A stretch of DNA of 45,764 bases, taken from contig CANRKK010000015.1 of the NCBI GenBank assembly GCA_947631195.1, positions 1 through 45,764 on the forward strand, written 5' to 3'. A program made the translations under genes and the position numbers. Position 1 is the stretch's first letter. Every line of letters starts with the position of its first letter. The DNA is from an uncultured Clostridia bacterium. GTDB lineage: Bacteria > Bacillota > Clostridia > Christensenellales > Borkfalkiaceae. Below the pieces are notes generated by a model. That model ran no database searches. It was not told the origin of the DNA and saw only the letters and a list, made by a program, of their open reading frames with translations. Below, one piece after another: positions 37,301-45,561 of this stretch.

Positions 37301-38067
37301 ACACCAACCTTGAAAAATTGCTCGGCAAGACAAAAGACGTAGATGGTCTGCGTGATGTACTTGCTTCTTTCGCGGACGGCTCTACGGAGTCCGTAAATGC
37401 TATTGCTGGTATGGCAAATGCGTCCGACGACCAACTCAAAAAGATGGTAGAAAACTATCGTAAAGCGCAGGAAGAAGAGCAAAAGGTAGCGGAAACTCTT
37501 GCGGAAGTCAAGGTGGATTTTGAGGGAGAACTTGACGAAATCACAAACGCCATGACCGACGCGGTCGGGAAAATGAATATGGACGACGAGGCAAGAAGTG
37601 CCGCGCAGAACACAATAAACGCGTATGTCAACGCGCTTTCTGCGGGTGCAGAGTCGGCGTATGCCGCGGCGGATATTGTCGCCAACGCAACGGCGGCGGC
37701 TTTGGCAGGACTGCCTATGCAGTCTACTCCCACCTATAGCGGGAGCACAGTTGGACCGCGAGTGCCGTCGCTCAATGCCTCGTTTAATGCTTATGCAAGC
37801 GGCACAGAAAGCGCAGAGGCAGGCTGGGCAATTGTCGGCGAAAACGGACCGGAGGCGGTATTTATGCGCGGCGGTGAAACCGTGTATAACTCCTCGGAAA
37901 CGAGGGAAATGCTCGGCGGCACGCAGATTACCATTGCGCCTAATATCACGTTAAACGGCGGCAGCACGGAGGAACAACTGCAAGGCATTTCCGAGCGGTT
38001 GATAGATATGATTAAAGACGCACTTGAAGAAGCTGGAATTGACAAGCGGAGGAGCGTGTACGCGTGA
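34372..38067 (+). CDS. Tape-measure protein
   Basis: The 1231-residue product starts with a GTG at 34372. It has a long N-terminal coiled coil (about 5-165), a phage-tail TP901/PhageMin domain (about 185-390, e.g. SALVASGIAAGLHELAEAYKDCVELSAEFGSTMSTVEALSGATAQEMNALSQQAKDLGATTAFTANQSAEAMTYMGMAGW), Ala-rich hydrophobic segments near 520-620 and further coiled coil. The C-terminal SGTESAEAGWAIVGENGPEAVFMRGGETVYN motif is typical. Its length sets the tail length and it is ejected with the DNA. Confidence 0.95.
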   Translation: MANKQYEMLFTLGAQLNSKFQGSFESAQKILSATQKEIEALNKSQSNISAYQKQQKSLEQSQAKLQMYRDQLANTSQSLETLRTTEGASATEITKLSNLELELKNRINSTEMAVHDKTEKLRQMQSALEKSGIDANNLSGESARLSDALAELSENEERAAEEASKLGSNGAEAFDAVGSALVASGIAAGLHELAEAYKDCVELSAEFGSTMSTVEALSGATAQEMNALSQQAKDLGATTAFTANQSAEAMTYMGMAGWNAQEMMSGMDGVISLAAASGEDLAMVSDIVTDNLTAFGLKASDTAHFADVLAQTASKSNTSVSIMGETFKSSASIAGALGYSVEDVAAAVGLMANSGVKGSIAGTALKNTFNGLLEGATLTSQAFGEYEFTAVNADGTMKGFAETIEELRERFDQMTESERVSNAMAIAGQRGYNGLLAILNSTNEDYQSLTNSINNCAGAAQRMAEIKLDNLKGDITLLQSATDGLKASVGGLFEDELRSGTQIVTNIVSKIDEFVDKHPAVVKAFMAITAEVGLVVGAYTAFTAIKKVKNTLDTIGNALQLKSAASSAAAAAATTAQATATAGAATAQTGLNVAMLANPAVIVTASIAALTAGIVVLREICKQTALEEETLTTATIAQQEKVESLSTEYENACDVYGATSDKARALKYDLDEATAAVELQSFSVSELYSQLDSLHDSTETLLSEYSESATKINTEREAAQILAAKLREIGNSSDTAAKKQALMEPIVERLNSLYPSLGLNVDNVTAKLDGLSGAIDRAAFAEGMQAKYNSAHENYSDLLDQQAQLQGALAEAETTTQRARQKYLIATDEYKTAIATGAAVGLVGFVTAGLAGKDAVDAADEALTNAQEKESTARADLKAIEEQIAECEAVFEQYGETVNGTSEDVVSAYDAVSLAINGAADETESLLQAYNDAYQAAYDSVTGQYNLWTEAEQSIPTSIDKINSSLSSQQSYWDSYNTNLEKLLGKTKDVDGLRDVLASFADGSTESVNAIAGMANASDDQLKKMVENYRKAQEEEQKVAETLAEVKVDFEGELDEITNAMTDAVGKMNMDDEARSAAQNTINAYVNALSAGAESAYAAADIVANATAAALAGLPMQSTPTYSGSTVGPRVPSLNASFNAYASGTESAEAGWAIVGENGPEAVFMRGGETVYNSSETREMLGGTQITIAPNITLNGGSTEEQLQGISERLIDMIKDALEEAGIDKRRSVYA

Positions 38068-38273
38068 AATACACAACTGCACAAGGCGATATGTGGGACA
38101 GTATCGCGCACAAGTTTTACGGTGACGTAAACCGCATTGACGTTTTGATAAGCGCGAACCCCGAACACCGAAAGGTGTATATATTTTCTGCGGGAACAGA
38201 GATTGAAATTCCCGAAATCGAGGAGAAAACAATACCGAGCGGCTTGCCGCCTTGGAAAAATGCAAGCGGGTGA
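38064..38273 (+). CDS. Tail protein X (LysM-like)
   Basis: The 69-residue product (MKYTTAQGDMWDSIAHKFYGDVNRIDVLISANPEHRKVYIFSAGTEIEIPEI) is a LysM-type gpX, which links the tape measure to the baseplate hub. The GTG at 38064 follows GGAGGAGCG and overlaps the tape-measure stop. Gene order TMP-X-D is that of P2-like phages. Confidence 0.88.
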   Translation: MKYTTAQGDMWDSIAHKFYGDVNRIDVLISANPEHRKVYIFSAGTEIEIPEIEEKTIPSGLPPWKNASG

Positions 38274-38279
38274 TGATTT

Positions 38280-40085
38280 GTGAGTGATGCGGAGCTTGCA
38301 CGCCGCGTTGACGTGCAAATATTTGTCAAGGGGTCGGAGCGGACAATCACCATGAATAAGGACTGGAGCTCGTTTACCTACGTTGACAACGAGGAAGATG
38401 AGGCGGACGATTTTCAGCTCAAAACCCACGACAGAGAGGGAACGTGGCTCAGAAAATACCTTAGCAGCTACGTCGAGGAGCAGGCTGCGGCAGGCGAGAT
38501 TATAAGCACGCCCGAAGAGGCAGAACAGCAAAGCGGGCGTGTTTCGGGCGGCAGTAGCAGCGGTACAAGCCACAATGTGTATAAAGTCACGTCGCCGAAA
38601 GGATTAAATGTAAGAGCGGGAGCGGGTGAGAAATATAAAATCCTCGGAAAACTTGCATACGGAGATTATATCGAAGTTAAAAGCATTTCGGGCGGTTGGG
38701 CGAACATCACCTACGCGGGGAAAAGCGCGTACATCAAAAGCGAAATGCTGTCCCCGACGGGAGGAAGTTCCGCAACAGCCGCAGGAGGAGCAACAACCTA
38801 TTCTTCGGGCGCTTCTGCTGTGGGCGGCTGGGCGGTCGGCGACGAAGTGATATGTTCCGGGCGACCTCAATATTCGAGCTACGGCGAGGGCAATCCCGGA
38901 GTACCCGTGACAAATCACAAAGGCAAAATCACCTACCTCAATCTCAAAGCGGGTGTGCCTTATCCGATTTGTGTTGATTATCTCGGTTGGTTCGCAGAAA
39001 ATCAAGTGCAAAAAGTCGGCGAAAAAACCGTACAATCTGAGTCGGGTAGCAATGCGTTGATCAACAAAGGTGTAAAACTTTCCGCATCAATAATCCTTAA
39101 AAATGCGGACTCAGATGGGAAAGACAAGGTGCTTGACTGCGGGCTTTTCGAGCTTGACTCCGTGGAAGTGCAAGGACCGCCGTCGTCGCTTACAATCAAG
39201 GGTACTTCCCTTTCGTATTCTTCCACTATCCGACAGACGCTTAAATCAAAATCGTGGGAAAACACAACGCTTTCGGGCATTGCAAAAGCGATAGCGTCCT
39301 CAAACGGAATGGCGGTGATGTTTGAGTCCGCAAATGATCCCAAATACACGCGTGCGGAGCAGTATCGGACTTCAGATATTGCCTTTTTGCAAAAGCTGTG
39401 CCACGACGCAGGCTGCTCGCTTAAAGCTACAAACAATATTATCGTTATTTTTGACCAAGCCGAATACGAGAGTAAAACCCCGATAAGGACGATTAAATTC
39501 GGCGACGGCTACACCAAATACAAACTCTCTACGGGAACAAATAACTGTTATACTTCGTGCCGTGTTTATTATACAAATTCGAGCGGAGTTTTAATTTCCG
39601 CGACGGAATATGCGGAAAATTATCGCGAAGGGAGCGACAATCAGCAATGCCTTGAAGTCAAGCAAAAAGTATCGAGCATTGCCGAGGCTCAACAGCTCGC
39701 GCATAAACTCCTGCGGCTGCACAACAAGTTTGAGAACGAGGCGACTTTTACCATGCCCGGAGATACCGACCTTGCCGCGGGAAATGTGGTGATGCTGGAA
39801 GATTTCGGTATGTGGGACGGCGCGTATATAATCAAGCAGGCAAAGCACACGATATCGAGTTCGGGATATACCACGCAAATCACGCTCCGCAAGGCGATTG
39901 AGGAGAGCGTGGAAAGCACGCAAGCTACTGCGCCTACTGATGATGCGGACGCTATCCACGAGCTTGCTATGCAGGTTATCCGCGGTGATTGGGGCAACGG
40001 ACAGGAGCGCAAAGACAAACTGACTGCGGCGGGGCATAACTACTCCGCCGTGCAAGCGGAAGTAAACAGAATTTTGGGCTGTTAG
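38280..40085 (+). CDS. Baseplate hub / late control gpD-like with inserted SH3 domain
   Basis: The 601-residue product starts with GTG and has the gpD beginning (DVQIFVKGSERTITMNKDWSSFTYVDNEEDEADDFQLKTHDREGTWL). After a Ser/Gly linker it contains an SH3b domain (about 97-157: KVTSPKGLNVRAGAGEKYKILGKLAYGDYIEVKSISGGWANITYAGKSAYIKSEML) and a second SH3-like stretch (about 182-238). The gpD hub then resumes (KGVKLSASIILKNADSDGKDKVLDCGLFELDSVEVQGPP...). P2 gpD is a hub protein of about 390 residues. The extra domains could bind the cell wall during tail penetration. Confidence 0.88.
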   Translation: MSDAELARRVDVQIFVKGSERTITMNKDWSSFTYVDNEEDEADDFQLKTHDREGTWLRKYLSSYVEEQAAAGEIISTPEEAEQQSGRVSGGSSSGTSHNVYKVTSPKGLNVRAGAGEKYKILGKLAYGDYIEVKSISGGWANITYAGKSAYIKSEMLSPTGGSSATAAGGATTYSSGASAVGGWAVGDEVICSGRPQYSSYGEGNPGVPVTNHKGKITYLNLKAGVPYPICVDYLGWFAENQVQKVGEKTVQSESGSNALINKGVKLSASIILKNADSDGKDKVLDCGLFELDSVEVQGPPSSLTIKGTSLSYSSTIRQTLKSKSWENTTLSGIAKAIASSNGMAVMFESANDPKYTRAEQYRTSDIAFLQKLCHDAGCSLKATNNIIVIFDQAEYESKTPIRTIKFGDGYTKYKLSTGTNNCYTSCRVYYTNSSGVLISATEYAENYREGSDNQQCLEVKQKVSSIAEAQQLAHKLLRLHNKFENEATFTMPGDTDLAAGNVVMLEDFGMWDGAYIIKQAKHTISSSGYTTQITLRKAIEESVESTQATAPTDDADAIHELAMQVIRGDWGNGQERKDKLTAAGHNYSAVQAEVNRILGC

Positions 40086-40096
40086 GGGGTAGCAAT

Positions 40097-40387
40097 ATGG
40101 GCGACGTTATTCGGATCGGCAAGGTGTCAGCGGTTGATATAGCGAAACGAATGGTGCGCGTGCAATTCACAGACGTGGGAATAACTTCTGGGTGGCTTAA
40201 AGTGCTTAGAACAACGCCGTCAACCTATTATGAGGACGACCCGAAAAACACTCCCCGAACGGAGAGGGAAAGCGGGCATTATCACAAAATATCCTTTGTG
40301 CCGTGGTTCCCGTCCGTGGGGGATAATGTGGTGTGCATTTATAATCCCGGCTACAATGAGGACGGGTATGTTGTGGGAGGCTTGTAA
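40097..40387 (+). CDS. Baseplate spike-like protein (gpV family)
   Basis: The 96-residue product (MGDVIRIGKVSAVDIAKRMVRVQFTDVGITSGWLKVLRTT...SFVPWFPSVGDNVVCIYNPGYNEDGYVVGGL) is an OB-fold typical of the N-terminal half of gpV. It lacks the long beta-helix needle of P2 gpV, so the tip must be short or supplied by another protein. GGGGGTAGCAAT precedes the ATG. It is coupled to the next gene. Confidence 0.85.
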   Translation: MGDVIRIGKVSAVDIAKRMVRVQFTDVGITSGWLKVLRTTPSTYYEDDPKNTPRTERESGHYHKISFVPWFPSVGDNVVCIYNPGYNEDGYVVGGL

Positions 40388-40782
40388 TGGTAGTCAGAAA
40401 ATTGGGAGATGTCGTTTTTTCGGTGTCGAGCAATCAAATTGAGACGATAAATAATCTCAAGCGGACGGTGTCGGCAAGCTACTCCGAACAGAAACGACAC
40501 AACACAGCACCCATTTTGGAGTATACGGGATATAGCGCGGAGGAGATGTCGTTCAGCGTCACACTCTCTTACCTGCTCGGCGTAAAAGTCGAGGAAGAAT
40601 TAAAGCTCCTCGAAGATTATACCAAAAAGGGAGAACTGCTGACATTTACACTCGGGAAAACGATATTTGGCTCTTATCGGTGGGTAATCACGAAATACAG
40701 CGTGAGCTATAAGCATTACGACAAATTCGGAAATCCGATTACCGCCGAGGTGTCAATTTCGATTAAAGAGTATTGCAAATAG
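40387..40782 (+). CDS. Tail protein gpU-like
   Basis: The 131-residue product begins MVVRKLGDVVFSVSSNQIETINNLKRTVSASYSEQKRHNTAPILEYTGYSAEEMSFSVTLSYLLG, the gpU-type pattern of P2-like phages, with a C-terminal VTKYSVSYKHYDKFGNPITAEVSISIKEY strand pair. gpU helps end or join the tail tube. The ATG overlaps the previous stop codon. Confidence 0.85.
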   Translation: MVVRKLGDVVFSVSSNQIETINNLKRTVSASYSEQKRHNTAPILEYTGYSAEEMSFSVTLSYLLGVKVEEELKLLEDYTKKGELLTFTLGKTIFGSYRWVITKYSVSYKHYDKFGNPITAEVSISIKEYCK

Positions 40783-40794
40783 CGGGGGTGCGGT

Positions 40795-41121
40795 ATGACA
40801 TACAAAGTTAATTCTGCCGACGGCTATTCGCTGGCGTTCGGGCAAAGCAAGGAGCAACTTTCGGTACTCCAAAATATCGCGCTGTTGCTTAATACCAAAT
40901 GCGGAACGGCTCCAATGTACCGCGAGTTTGGCTTACCTATGAAATTCGTCGACAGGCCGCTTGAAGTCGCGGAAACGATAGCATTTTCCGAAATTTCCGA
41001 GGCTTTCGCTCTTTTTGAGCCGAGAGCCGAATTGAAAAATTTGTACATCGAAAAAGATAAAAACGGGAAAATGAGCATAACGGTGGAGGTGGAAATAAAA
41101 GATGAGGGGAGCGGAGCATAA
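40795..41121 (+). CDS. Baseplate wedge protein gpW (gp25-like)
   Basis: The 108-residue product has the gp25/gpW layout: KEQLSVLQNIALLLNTKCGTAPMYREFGLPMKFVDRPLEVAETIAFSEISEAFALFEPRAELKNLYIEKD. It is the core of the baseplate wedge that primes sheath polymerisation. GCGGGGGTGCGGT precedes the ATG. It overlaps the gpJ-like gene by 20 bases. Confidence 0.9.
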   Translation: MTYKVNSADGYSLAFGQSKEQLSVLQNIALLLNTKCGTAPMYREFGLPMKFVDRPLEVAETIAFSEISEAFALFEPRAELKNLYIEKDKNGKMSITVEVEIKDEGSGA

Positions 41122-42247
41122 TTTTGTGCCGACCGACAGTGCGGAAATTATCGCGGATCTTGCCGCACGGTACGAGGAGATGTGGGGCAGGACGCTCTTG
41201 CCGTCCGACCCCGACAAACTGTTTATACAATGGGTGGTGGGCGTGATTGTGCAAATGCGAATTCTCATCAATTACGCCGCAAACCAGAACATCCCGTCAC
41301 GGGCATCGGGAGAAAATCTTGACGCGCTCGGAGAGATGATTTACAACGTAAAACGCCCGCAAGCCTCGCCTGCGGTATGCACTATGCGCTTTACGATTTC
41401 TGCGCCGCAGGAGTCCGCAGTTGATATTCCGCAAGGCGTAAAGGTGACCGACGGGAGCGGTAAATATGTGTGGGAAACGACGGAAAATGCCGCCGTGCCG
41501 ATAGGTGCAATAATGGTTGACGTTCCCGCAAAATGCACGACAGCAGGCTCAATCGGGAACGGTTTCGCGCCCGGACAAATAAACACGCTGGTGGACGTTG
41601 ATAAGGTGCTGTATTATCAGTCCTGCACAAATATTGACACTACCAACAGCGGCACGGAGCAGGCAACGGACGCGGAGTATTACGAGCTTATGCGGCAGGG
41701 TCTGGAAGCGTACAGCACGGCAGGACCGCGCGGAGCATACGAATATTACGCAAAATCGGTGTCGACAAGCATTGCGGACGCGTGCGCGATAAATCCCATA
41801 GATAAGCCCGGACACGTCGAAATTTGCGCGATTATGAGCGACGGCACGATAGCCGACGACGGCACGAAAAAAGCGATCCTTGAGGCGTGCAGCGACGAAA
41901 AAGTCAGACCGCTTACGGATATTGTAGAAGTCGTAGACCCCGTAGTTGTGGATTTTGACGTAAATCTAACTTTTTACGTCGACCGCACGCAAAGCAAATC
42001 AAGTACGGATATTAACGCGGCTGTTCAAGCGGCGGTTAACGAATACACGCAATGGCAATGTAAAAAAATAGGGCGCGACATCAACCCGTCACGGCTTATG
42101 TGGCTTTTGCGTGATACGGGCGCGAAGCGCGTGGAGATTACGTCCCCCGTGTTCACCTCTTTGCGCGACGGCAGCGACAGACTGACTCCCCAGACGGCGC
42201 ATTTAAACAGCGTCAACATAATCAACGGGGGGTACGAAGATGAGTAG
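41102..42247 (+). CDS. Baseplate protein gpJ-like
   Basis: The 381-residue product starts at the ATG at 41102, with GGAGGTGGAAAT upstream. It has the gpJ-type pattern HNFVPTDSAEIIADLAARYEEMWGRTLLPSDPDKLFIQWVVGVIVQMRILINYAANQNIPSRASGENLDALGEMIYN and an internal baseplate domain with EYYELMRQGLEAYSTAGPRGAYEYYAKSVSTSIADACAI. It forms the outer wedge in P2-like baseplates. Confidence 0.92.
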   Translation: MRGAEHNFVPTDSAEIIADLAARYEEMWGRTLLPSDPDKLFIQWVVGVIVQMRILINYAANQNIPSRASGENLDALGEMIYNVKRPQASPAVCTMRFTISAPQESAVDIPQGVKVTDGSGKYVWETTENAAVPIGAIMVDVPAKCTTAGSIGNGFAPGQINTLVDVDKVLYYQSCTNIDTTNSGTEQATDAEYYELMRQGLEAYSTAGPRGAYEYYAKSVSTSIADACAINPIDKPGHVEICAIMSDGTIADDGTKKAILEACSDEKVRPLTDIVEVVDPVVVDFDVNLTFYVDRTQSKSSTDINAAVQAAVNEYTQWQCKKIGRDINPSRLMWLLRDTGAKRVEITSPVFTSLRDGSDRLTPQTAHLNSVNIINGGYEDE

Positions 42248-43100
42248 ATATATCTCCGACGCCGACGCGCTTGTGGCGTCGCTCCCTTACTCGATTACCA
42301 GAGATACCGGCAAGGAACAACTTGCGCAGGCAGTCGCCGAGGAGCTTGTAAAAAACGTGAATTTCGTCGACTATTCGACGATTTTTCCGCGGATTGACGA
42401 GCTCCCCGAAGAGGTACTCGATATACTCGCTTATGACCTCAAAATCGACTGGTACGAGGCGGACGCTCCGATCTGGAATAAGCGGCAGGCTGTAAAGGAT
42501 TGTATTCTCGTACATAAATTTAAGGGTACAAAATACGCTGTCGAAACGGCTCTCCGGAGTATGTATAATTCTGCAGAGGTTACGGAGTGGTTTGAGTACG
42601 ACGGCGAACCGTTCCATTTTCGGGTCAACGTTTACGGCTCGACAGGATCGGGCTTAAAGACATTGTATCTCAAAATCCAGTATGCAAAAAATCTGCGGAG
42701 CGTAATGGACAGCGTGCAATTTACGCTTATTCCCGAAAAGGACATTGAGGTGTTTATCGGCTCGCGGCTCGCAATGCTGGACAAGCAAATTTGCACATCT
42801 CTGGAGAGTCAAAACGAAGATGTTTTCACGGTTGGCGAAAAATACAGCGCGGGTATATTTTACAATGGGAAAACCGAGGAAATCAAGGTTTTTTCACATT
42901 TCGATATACCGCCTGCGGACGCATTCGGCACGCAGATTACAGCGGGAATAAGTTTAGAGTGCAGAGAAAAACACATATATTCTTATCTTCGCTCCGAGAA
43001 AATTCCGGACGCGCCACAAGCAACTAAAGGCAATTATACGGCTGTTGCAAAAGCAGCGTATTTTGTAAAAAATATAAGAATAGAGGTCGAATTATCGTGA
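42240..43100 (+). CDS. Tail protein gpI-like
   Basis: The 286-residue product begins with the gpI pattern ADALVASLPYSITRDTGKEQLAQAVAEELVKNVNFVDYSTIFPRIDELPEEVLDILAYDLKIDWYEADAPIWNKRQAVKDCILVHKFKGTKYAVETAL. It has a longer C-terminal beta-rich region (about 160-286) than P2 gpI. It connects the wedge to the tail fibres. The ATG overlaps the gpJ stop. Confidence 0.88.
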   Translation: MSRYISDADALVASLPYSITRDTGKEQLAQAVAEELVKNVNFVDYSTIFPRIDELPEEVLDILAYDLKIDWYEADAPIWNKRQAVKDCILVHKFKGTKYAVETALRSMYNSAEVTEWFEYDGEPFHFRVNVYGSTGSGLKTLYLKIQYAKNLRSVMDSVQFTLIPEKDIEVFIGSRLAMLDKQICTSLESQNEDVFTVGEKYSAGIFYNGKTEEIKVFSHFDIPPADAFGTQITAGISLECREKHIYSYLRSEKIPDAPQATKGNYTAVAKAAYFVKNIRIEVELS

Positions 43101-44044
43101 GTTGGAATCAAGTTATTCTGACAAAAGTTGGCGAAGAATTGTTGTCCGGTATGCTTAACGGCTCAAAGCTCATCATTACACGAGCGGTTATTGGTGATAA
43201 AACTGTTGCTGAGGAGCAGCTTCCTATGCAAACAGGTGTATTTTCTCCCATATCCGCACCTGCTCTGCTGAGTGGGCAGGAGGAAGTCGCGGGAAAAAAC
43301 GGCACGCAAATCGACATACAAATCCGCAATGACGGCGTGCTTGAAACAAGCCGTATGCGGCAGGTCGGGATTTTCGCAAAGTCGGAACATCACGACGAGG
43401 TTCTGCTTGGGATTTTGCAAGATGAAACGGGTGAGGAAATCCCCGCATACGGCGACTTTCCCGAATGGTTGATAAGATTATCGGTCGTTATCGGGATAAG
43501 CCGCACAAACAACATAAACGTTGTTGTAAATCCTCACGTTTTCGCGACGAAGTTAGAACTTGATGATGTAAAAAAAGAGATGGAGAATTTCTCCACATCT
43601 GAAATAACATCGCAGGACATCATTATCCCCACAAGCGGGTGGGAGAACAGTAAGGACGCGGAGATAAGCGGACTGTCCGTTGATGTGCTGTGCGAGGGCG
43701 TGACAGAAACTATGATACCGATTGTTGCGATAAGTCCCGTCTACGATGCAACCACAAAGGCGTGCGGGTTGAACAGCAGAACCAAGACTGTTGACGGGAG
43801 CGTGAGATTTTACGCACAGACAGCACCCGAACAGCCGATAACGGTATCGCTTACCTTGCTTTCGCCGTCGGGGAACACGGCAAGCGGGAAATTGCAGCCC
43901 GCCACGAAAGACAGGATCGGCGGGGTAATTATCGGAGACGGAGTTGCGGTGACTGCCGAGGGCAAAATCTCCGTGGCAACAAAGGATATATCGGCAACGG
44001 ACGCTGACGCTGACGATATTATCAACAGCATTTTCGGCAATTAG
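43097..44044 (+). CDS. Tail fibre, gpH/DUF3751-like N-terminus
   Basis: The GTG at 43097 overlaps the gpI stop. The N-terminal 150 residues (MSWNQVILTKVGEELLSGMLNGSKLIITRAVIGDKTV...DIQIRNDGVLETSRMRQVGIFAKSEHHDEVLLGILQDETGEEIPAYGDFPEW) are the phage tail-collar/fibre attachment domain. Residues about 170-265 form a module (IIIPTSGW...VLCEGVTETMIPIVAIS...VDGSVRFYAQTAPEQPITVSLTLL) that is repeated in the genes at 44765 and 45147. It anchors fibres to the baseplate. Confidence 0.85.
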   Translation: MSWNQVILTKVGEELLSGMLNGSKLIITRAVIGDKTVAEEQLPMQTGVFSPISAPALLSGQEEVAGKNGTQIDIQIRNDGVLETSRMRQVGIFAKSEHHDEVLLGILQDETGEEIPAYGDFPEWLIRLSVVIGISRTNNINVVVNPHVFATKLELDDVKKEMENFSTSEITSQDIIIPTSGWENSKDAEISGLSVDVLCEGVTETMIPIVAISPVYDATTKACGLNSRTKTVDGSVRFYAQTAPEQPITVSLTLLSPSGNTASGKLQPATKDRIGGVIIGDGVAVTAEGKISVATKDISATDADADDIINSIFGN

Positions 44045-44102
44045 GGCATTAACGGCATTGTGCCGTTTGCAAATAAATCTATCTTTTTAGGAGGAGTACA
44101 AA

Positions 44103-44699
44103 ATGGCAGAAAATCTTGAAAAACTGGCAAGTCTGGGGGCACTCAAAAAGCTCGGCGAGGCGGCGAAAAACGCTATTCCTACGGCGGTTTCGGAACTCAC
44201 CAACGACAGTCAGTTCCAGACCAAAGACGATGTTGACAAGGCGATTAAAGCGCAGGTCAGCAGCGTGTACAAGCCTATGGGCTCAAAGGAGTTTGCACAG
44301 CTCCCCGAACCTGCCGCGGAACTCGTCGGCAACGTGTACAATGTAACCGACAAGTTTACGACTGACGACAAATTTATCGAGGGCACAGGCAAGAAGTACC
44401 CCGCAGGAACGAACGTAGTCATTGTTGAGGTTGACGGCGAATACAAGCGCGATGTACTCGCGGGTGAAATCGACCTTAGCAATTACGTCGAAAAAGACGG
44501 TGAAAAGGGTCTGTCTACCAACGACTACACCACGGATGATAAAAACAAGCTTGCCGGAATTAAGGAAGGCGCGACCAAAACCGAAGCGTCCGAAACTGCA
44601 GGCAACATCAAGATTGACGGCTCGGAAGTAACCGTTGTATCTATTGCCTCGGACGAGGAAGCACAGGCGGTTATCGACGAAATCTTCCCCACCGAATGA
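44103..44699 (+). CDS. Tail fibre/tip protein, 198 residues
   Basis: AGGAGGAGTACAAA precedes the ATG. The product has segments typical of Firmicute phage fibres: SELTNDSQFQTKDDVDKAIKAQVSSVYKPMGSKEFAQLPEPAAELVGNVYNVTDKFTTDDKFIEG, a YPAGTNVVIVEVDGEYK strand pair and STNDYTTDDKNKLAGIKEGAT. These are common trimeric-fibre shaft elements. The C-terminus is short, so receptor binding probably lies in another protein. Confidence 0.8.
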   Translation: MAENLEKLASLGALKKLGEAAKNAIPTAVSELTNDSQFQTKDDVDKAIKAQVSSVYKPMGSKEFAQLPEPAAELVGNVYNVTDKFTTDDKFIEGTGKKYPAGTNVVIVEVDGEYKRDVLAGEIDLSNYVEKDGEKGLSTNDYTTDDKNKLAGIKEGATKTEASETAGNIKIDGSEVTVVSIASDEEAQAVIDEIFPTE

Positions 44700-44715
44700 C
44701 ATCATAACATCTACC

Positions 44716-44752
44716 GGGCGACTTTACGGGGCGGCATTAGTCGCCCCAATTT
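44716..44752 (+). terminator. Hairpin between fibre genes
   Basis: GGGCGACT (44716-44723) can pair with AGTCGCCC (44739-44746), or GGGGCG (44728-44733) with CGCCCC (44742-44747); the two foldings exclude each other. AATTTTGG follows. A weak terminator or switch that lowers expression of the distal fibre genes is possible. Confidence 0.5.
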
Positions 44753-44764
44753 TGGGGGTGCAAA

Positions 44765-45145
44765 ATGGCAGATATACCAACACTAAACGCGCTGCGGCTC
44801 GGACTTTCGCGGTCTAAGGCATTTTCGGGAACAGTCGCCGAGGCTGCGGCAAATGCAATATCAGAACTTGACGGAGTGAAAATGGACAAATCTCGCGCCA
44901 CGTCCGTGATGATACCAACCGAAGGCTGGCAGTCGGACGACAACGCAGACTACCCGCTGTATTACGATATGGCGGTAGAGGGCGTTACCGCAAAGGATTT
45001 TGCAGTCGTGGCAATCCAAGAGGACATTGACGCGCTTGGGATAAAGCACTTGTGCGAAACGATTGACGGGGCTGTGAGAATACGCACAAACAAGGCTCTG
45101 TCAAGCGTAATTTCGGCAACAATCTGGATTTTGGGAGGTGAATAA
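44765..45145 (+). CDS. Tail fibre-associated protein, module paralogue
   Basis: The 126-residue product has a helical N-terminus (MADIPTLNALRLGLSRSKAFSGTVAEAAANAISELDG) and a C-terminal module: SVMIPTEGWQSDDNADYPLYYDMAVEGVTAKDFAVVAIQEDIDALGIKHLCETIDGAVRIRTNKALSSVISATIWIL. It shares W-x(n)-Y-x-V-x-GVTA-x-D and the closing beta strand with the module of the 43097 gene. It is probably part of the tail tip. GGGGGTGCAAA precedes the ATG. Confidence 0.7.
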   Translation: MADIPTLNALRLGLSRSKAFSGTVAEAAANAISELDGVKMDKSRATSVMIPTEGWQSDDNADYPLYYDMAVEGVTAKDFAVVAIQEDIDALGIKHLCETIDGAVRIRTNKALSSVISATIWILGGE

Positions 45146-45146
45146 T

Positions 45147-45560
45147 ATGGCATACGGAATAGTTATAGGTTCAGGAACTTCGGGCGGGTCTTCCGAAGAC
45201 ATAAAAAATGCTCTCAAAATTGCAAACGAAGCAAAACAAGCAGCGGAAAAGGCGCAGGAAGCAGCTGGCGAGGCAGCGTCGTCCTGCGAAAATAAACCGT
45301 TTACCGTTCCCGTGGAGAGCTGGAGTCAACTCGATACGCCAAAAGGCGAGTGCAAATATTCCGCGGATATTGCTGTAGACGGGGTTACCGCCGACGACAT
45401 TGCGGACGTGATCTTTAGCGTGGACAGCTTTGACGCGCTTTCCGCGGCGGGCGTGTCTACGGGCGGCGAAACGGGCGACAACAAAGTAACACTGTATGCG
45501 GTGTCGGTTCCCGAAACAGAGATTTCGGGAACTGTAATAATCTACAAAGGAGGAAAGTGA
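45147..45560 (+). CDS. Tail fibre-associated protein, module paralogue 2
   Basis: GGGAGGTGAATAAT precedes the ATG at 45147. The 137-residue product has a short glycine-rich start, a coiled coil (KNALKIANEAKQAAEKAQEAAGEAA) and the same module as the upstream protein: FTVPVESWSQLDTPKGECKYSADIAVDGVTADDIADVIFSVDSFDALSAAGVST...VTLYAVSVPETEISGTVII. The coiled coil suggests trimerisation. Confidence 0.7.
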   Translation: MAYGIVIGSGTSGGSSEDIKNALKIANEAKQAAEKAQEAAGEAASSCENKPFTVPVESWSQLDTPKGECKYSADIAVDGVTADDIADVIFSVDSFDALSAAGVSTGGETGDNKVTLYAVSVPETEISGTVIIYKGGK

Positions 45561-45561
45561 T

